Positions 52,469 to 64,000 of a stretch of DNA of 64,000 bases are shown piece after piece. The position numbers were made by a program, and so were the translations under genes. Below the pieces are notes generated by a model. It saw only the letters and a program-made list of their open reading frames with translations. It had not been told where the DNA came from and searched no databases. This stretch comes from Trichuris trichiura. Lineage: Eukaryota; Nematoda; Enoplea; Trichinellida; Trichuridae. The first letter of the stretch is position 1; every line of letters begins with the position of its first letter. Where the stretch lies: contig JBAJFE010000005.1 of assembly GCA_037903355.1 (NCBI GenBank), forward strand, positions 992,001 through 1,056,000, read 5' to 3'.

Positions 52469-53394
52469 AGAGTATATGTGCTGGCACACGAAGCATTATA
52501 ACAACAACAAAGCCATTATATGAACACCGCACGCAAGGATTCCTTGCTTTTCAATGGCATTTGCACTTTAATCATGAAGACAGCGGTCAAACGTACCTGT
52601 GCTTGGTGGCTGGCATTTACTCTTTGATTTGCTTTGGCGATTCGTCGTCATCTGTGCTGAACTGCCCGTTTAATCACTGTGAGAAACTTGGAAAAATTGC
52701 TCGAAAGAACTGAAGATTTCTGTCCACCTACGAACAAAGTTTACGCGATTCAGGACAACAATTATTGTCGTCAAACAAACGGTGTTTACAAGGTTGGTCG
52801 CGTCGGACGGCAACTTTTTGACGTCACGTTAACGTTAACAAGAAAGCGGTGAGGGTACGTCTTCTATTTGTTCTCCGAAAGAGTATAAGTCGAAATGCTC
52901 TTCTGAAAACAAAGCGTTGGCGAGCAATGTCTTGCTCGCATGTCTTGGCCGAAAGCCCTGATGCTTTCCCATTTACTGTTGCATTAAATGTACTTACCGT
53001 AGCCTCCGTCGTGAAAGCTTTGAGAGTAGCGCAACTGAATCAGCTTGTTCAAATTTTTAAATTTTACAGTATTGATAAATGATTTTCAAGCTGCCCACCC
53101 CCATCGTTGCGAGTTTTCTCTTAAAATATCTGAAGTCTCGGTTGCCTGGACGGGAAGAGCTCGATGAGCAATTCTAATCCGGCGCGCCGCAGCGTAGTTG
53201 TAATAATATGCTACCAAATTTTCAAATTCAAATATTCGAATTTATTACAGTACGCATGATACTTGCAAATCAGTTAGGCTTTTATCGTCTGGATTTTTTG
53301 TTGTTCGAACCGGCCGACGGAAGTGTAGTTTGCCTAACGAGATTTCATCGCGAAACTTATCGCTGGAAAGGCTGAAAATGCATTCAAACTTTGC
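52469..53394 (+). CDS. unrecognised gene candidate in duplicated unit 1
   Basis: A likely internal exon 52469-52678 begins after T8AG and ends at T|gtgaga. It reads without a stop and has a balanced composition (TKPLYEHRTQGFLAFQWHLH, HEDSGQTYLCLVAG, VLNCPFNHC). A second open stretch, 52679-52852 in another frame, reads FCPPTNKVYAIQDNNYCRQT and ends near donors at 52849/52855. Later frames include FPFTVALNVLTVASVVKALR and, after a possible TTTACAG acceptor, FKLPTPIVASFLLKYLKSRL. I could not assemble one consistent model, and the family is unknown. An ATG-bearing first exon could be at 52304 (MATSLK|gtgggt). Confidence 0.35.
52628..53394. repeat. tandem duplication, unit 1 (767 bp)
   Basis: Aligns along its whole length with 53395-54236. 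Shared landmarks are TTTGCTTTGGCGATTCGTCG, AACAATTATTGTCGTCAAAC, GGTTGGTCGCGTCGGACGGC, TTACCGTAGCCTCCGTCG, CAAATTCAAATATTCGAATT and the terminal AAAATGCATTCAAAC. Confidence 0.95.
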
Positions 53395-54236
53395 TTTGCT
53401 TTGGCGATTCGTCGTCATCTGTGCTGAACTGTCCGTTTGATAATATTAAGAAACCTGGAAAAATTGTTCCAAGGAATTGAAGGTTTCTGTCCACCTACGG
53501 ACGCCTCCTTTTACGTGACCTAAGACAACAATTATTGTCGTCAAACAAACGTTGCTTAGAAGGTTGGTCGCGTCGGACGGCAACTCTTTGACGTCACGTT
53601 AATTTAACAAGAAAGTGGTAAGAGTATGCCTTCTATTTGTTCTCTGAAAGCGTATAAGTCGAAATGCTCTTCCAAGAAGAAGAAATTCTTTGCTCGAATG
53701 TCTTAACCCAAAAACCCTTTTAACATAGAATAACAATGGTTTAACTTACTCTGAACAATCTATTTTGCTCATGAGGAAATTGGGGATATCGAAAGCCCTA
53801 ATTTTTTCCCATTTACTGTTGCGTTAAATGTCCTTACCGTAGCCTCCGTCGAAAAACCATTAAGAGCAGTGCAACTGAATTAGCTTGTTCAAACTTTTGA
53901 ATTCTACAGTATTGGCAAATGATTTTCAAGCTGACACCATCTTTGCGAATTTTTTCTTAAAATGTCTTCAGTCTCAGTTGCGTACTTGTTGCCTGTACGG
54001 GAAGATTTCAATGAGAATTTTCAATCCGGCGGGCCGCAGCGTAATCGTAATAATACGTTACCAAGTTTTCAAATTCAAATATTCGAATTTACTACAGTAC
54101 GCAAGATACTTGTAAATCAGTTAGGTCTTTATTATTTAAATTTTTTGTTGTTCGAACGAACCCTCTGAAGTATCCTTCGCGTGACGGAATCCCATTGTAA
54201 AATTTGTCACTGGAAACACGGAAAATGCATTCAAAC
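53395..54236 (+). pseudogene. tandem duplication, unit 2 (842 bp), decayed copy
   Basis: A direct copy of unit 1 with many substitutions and an insertion of about 75 bp (near 53700-53790). The frame encoding FCPPTNKVYAI in unit 1 is broken here by TAA and TAG within 40 codons, and the VALNVLTVASV frame ends early at TAG. If unit 1 is a gene, this copy is its pseudogene; if not, both are just duplicated intergenic DNA. Confidence 0.6.
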
Positions 54237-55050
54237 GGGTACGAATATTTTGCAATCATACTTTTTGATGGATTCAGCGCATTTCACCCACACTTAAACT
54301 TCATCCCGTAAACAATTCAATAATATTAATGGGGTACAGTTGCTTTGCTCTTTAGGTGATGGGCTCACTCTTTAAGTTCTAAATGCGCAATGTTTCGTAT
54401 GTGTTAAATTCGTATTTCGCTAAGCGTACGGCGATGACGATTGGCAACCTGATGTTGGAGTCTTAGTAAAGAACGCGTTCCTGTCTTAGTGCCAGTATCC
54501 GATCATATTTTGCGAGTAAAAGTGACGATACAAGGAAATGACTATTTCGCGCGTCAGTTGGAGAAAAGCGTCGCTATAAATAGGCTTGCCTGAAAATCAG
54601 TTTTGCGACTACCGTAGAGCAGCATAAGAAACCAGGTAGGACGGCGTTATGGATTCAATTTTTAGTGCGTGCCAGCAACGGGTGAAAATGCGTAACCATC
54701 GGGAGGAAACGATAAAAATTTGGACAGGAAAGAAACGTTAGGCAATTTGCATATGAACGTCGGGCCAACAGGGAAAGCTTCGAGAATAGACATTTAACGC
54801 TCTGAAGAAACAAGTTCGCAAATGGCGACTGACCAGGTAAAGAGAGAGAGAGATTATTCAGGCAGTAAGATGAAAAGCTTGCAAAAAGGAAGGATGCCTG
54901 ACAGCGCTCAAACGTTGAACTAAAATCGCTCTTCCGTCAGGCAACCTCTTTTTACGGTAAGGCAAAGTAAAGTGGACAACAGTGTGGCACATAATAAAAA
55001 TACAGTTTCGTGTTAGGAGAAAAAGGCACTGGCGGAAGACCGGAATGAGG
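54237..55050. other. intergenic, 3' flank of the receptor phosphatase
   Basis: No gene recognised. A short (GA)n run lies at about 54841-54852. The phosphatase stop codon at 55051 ends this stretch, which should contain its 3' UTR. Confidence 0.5.
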
Positions 55051-61943
<6,893 letters not shown>

Positions 61944-64000
61944 TGGAATATCGTCAACGTGTGCTACACCAACTGACCAGCGCTAAATGCAGCGCACCAA
62001 CGGGCCCTAACGCTTGCCGTTATCTGTTCTCTCACGGGTACTTCTCACATAATGGAACCCTAAATGCGGATGTGAACCAATAAAACCGGACGGACAGCTC
62101 GCTGGCCGCGGAAATTAATGTCATGCGATGGAAGGCTGTGTTGACCTGACCAAACGGCCGACACAAGACAACAATGCTCAATTCTACAAGTAGAGGAAGT
62201 CGCAGGAGAGCAAGGTCGCCAATTCTAGCCAATGTCGAGCGGCCCATCTTTTGTTCTCAACAAGGCCAAAAGTGTTCCACGCACGTAAGGTGCTACTGGA
62301 ACAATCCAATAGCGTTATACGGAAAGCAGCTGCCTTTTGGCAAAGCTTGCAAGAATGGACAAGAGCGACACCTTAGCGTACCGCAAGAAAAAGCATTTTG
62401 AAAACAAGCGACGCGCGCATAGTTAAATCATGAACGTGCGTAAACAGCATAAACTGCCTTTGTCAGTTTTAATGAAATTAGGGTATTCAAGATCAAATGG
62501 AAAGGAGCAACAAAACATTAGGGTCTTTTTCACCGGACGTTCAAAGAGCACTGTGGCTACAACTGAAATCAAGTTCCGTTAGCCCAAGTAAGCGCAAGCG
62601 GCTTAGGCTAAAGCGACTGAAGTTATTTTAGGTTTAAGCTCAGGCTGCCTATGGCTACTAGAATCAACAGGACTTGATTTCAGTTCCGTGCACAGTACTC
62701 CTCAGCCACCACAGAAGGTAAGTAAATTATTTATACTCAAAGATACCTAACATATCGGCATTAAACTGAGCTTGTAGCGAATGTAGCAATAATGATTAGG
62801 CCGTAACGTGAAGGAAAAGGTGAATTGCAAAATAATGCGAAAAAATGCCACTATGCAAATTTGTAATTACAATAGAGACTTACCTGACCAAATCGCATAG
62901 AAAGCAAAGCCCAGAGCTCCTTTTACGGTTGATCCGATGCTCAGCTTAGCTTCTGCATCGGACGGTGGACTTAATAGACTAATAAGGATGCAGCGATGAC
63001 GGACCGCAAGTAATCTGACAATTACGCTGCTAATTCTATTTAATTTTATCAATTCCGCGACAGCTCGTTGTCCGAACCGTCGCACGGATGAAAAAAAATT
63101 CAAATATTGGCTGAGAGCCAACTGATTTGCAGGTACCATGCCTACTGTAATACATTCAAACATTTGAACCTCGGATGCGTCGAAACGGGTGCGTATGCTT
63201 TCGTTATTGCCATTTTTCTTTAACAAGCAGTAGCTTGCAATTTTAAAAGATCAGCAGAACAAACACTTGAAGTAGAAGTTGAGGTTTGTAGGTTTAACTT
63301 TTAAAAAAACGGAGAAGCACCGACCATGCGCAGTGATTGCGTACAACGACCTATCTTAATAGCCATTTTAGGGGCCTTATGCCGGAGTCTCTCATGTTAG
63401 CGGCATAACTTGTTCTTGTAGTGGTTTTTAGGCTTAAGAAAAATAGCTGCACCAACCTGGCATAACGGAAAATGAAAGTTTTTTTTTTTTTGAGGGAGCG
63501 AGCTTGAGCATCATTTGAACACAGTGTTAGAATACTGTCCTCCTCGGCGAGTTGGAATAACTAATAGGTCAGCTGAGATTTCACTTGAAATTAAGATGGC
63601 CTTTTGAGACTTAAAGTATGAATAATAATAATAAACAAAATCGAGGGATAAAGAAAGCCTGATATCTTGTACAAATTACCCTATTTAAATTTTCGAGTTA
63701 AAAAAAAAATTAGTTCGGACTGTCGAACTTCTATCGCACTTGCTGACGAGGAGGCGCGTGGATATTCGAACAGCTTTGATGAAGATGTTAAACTAAAAAA
63801 AAATCGCCTATTTTTGACGGATAGTCGCGTGGATAAACATCGCTGTTCCAACGGGCTTCTATGGCCGAACTGGAACAACTGCATTTTGGAATGTTGAAAC
63901 AGCTGACAATGAAACGTTTGCACAACGTGCTTTCGCCCACGAGGAGAAATAAACAACAAATTAAAGCGCCCCCTATAGAGATTAAATCTCCCCTCAACAA
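61944..64000. other. 5' region of the receptor phosphatase; no assigned gene
   Basis: A minus open stretch at about 62880-62960 ends at a strong donor (TGGTCAG|gtaagt) and could be a noncoding or alternative 5' exon. A minus frame entering at the window edge (63788-64000) starts with a hydrophobic Cys/Leu-rich segment and could be a secreted-protein exon cut by the edge. Neither can be confirmed. Confidence 0.35.
62547..62698. mobile_element. short inverted-repeat element (MITE-like), 152 bp
   Basis: The ends GCACTGTGGCTACAACTGAA (then ATCAAGTTCCGTT) and the inverted AACAGGACTTGATTTCAGTT (then CCGTGCACAGTAC) pair over about 33 bp with few mismatches. The inner GGCTTAGGCT/AAGCTCAGGC also pairs. 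No coding capacity and no clear target duplication. Confidence 0.65.

Overview
The window reads as nuclear DNA of a small-genome invertebrate, most likely a nematode. Genes are split by many very short introns (about 50-63 bp, GT...TTTCAG), intergenic DNA is AT-rich, short terminal-inverted-repeat elements are scattered through it, and the gene families are animal ones. A clade I (Trichuris/Trichinella-like) nematode is a guess from intron size and gene style, not proven. All exon models were built by hand from splice signals, reading-frame phase and protein motifs; each main model sums to a whole number of codons.

Layout. 1-2.9 kb: a tRNA-Arg(UCU) and sequence I cannot assign. 2.9-10.8 kb, minus strand: a BCL11-family zinc-finger regulator of 7 exons, starting with the MSRRKQ NuRD-recruitment motif. 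10.8-47.4 kb: a 36-kb gene-poor stretch whose only confident genes are three plus-strand globin paralogues (21.2, 28.3 and 41.0 kb starts). Each paralogue has a 101-nt leader exon ending in 13 coding bases, a long intron, and a single uninterrupted globin exon. This stretch also holds several foldback/MITE families, a hAT MITE with a perfect 8-bp target duplication, a long (AAT)n(ATT)n palindromic microsatellite and a small two-exon gene candidate. 47.4-48.5 kb, minus: WDR55. 49.1-52.3 kb, plus: a KDM7/PHF8-type PHD-JmjC histone demethylase, divergent from WDR55. 52.5-54.2 kb: a tandemly duplicated unknown segment. 55.1-61.9 kb, minus: a complete R3-type receptor tyrosine phosphatase (signal peptide, FN3 repeats, TM segment, one PTP domain).

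The genes do not form a pathway. BCL11 and KDM7 are both chromatin regulators, WDR55 acts in nucleolar rRNA processing, and the phosphatase acts at the cell surface. The most unusual part is the globin cluster: its shared leader exon, N-terminal cysteine motif and intron-free globin domain suggest a local, lineage-specific expansion.
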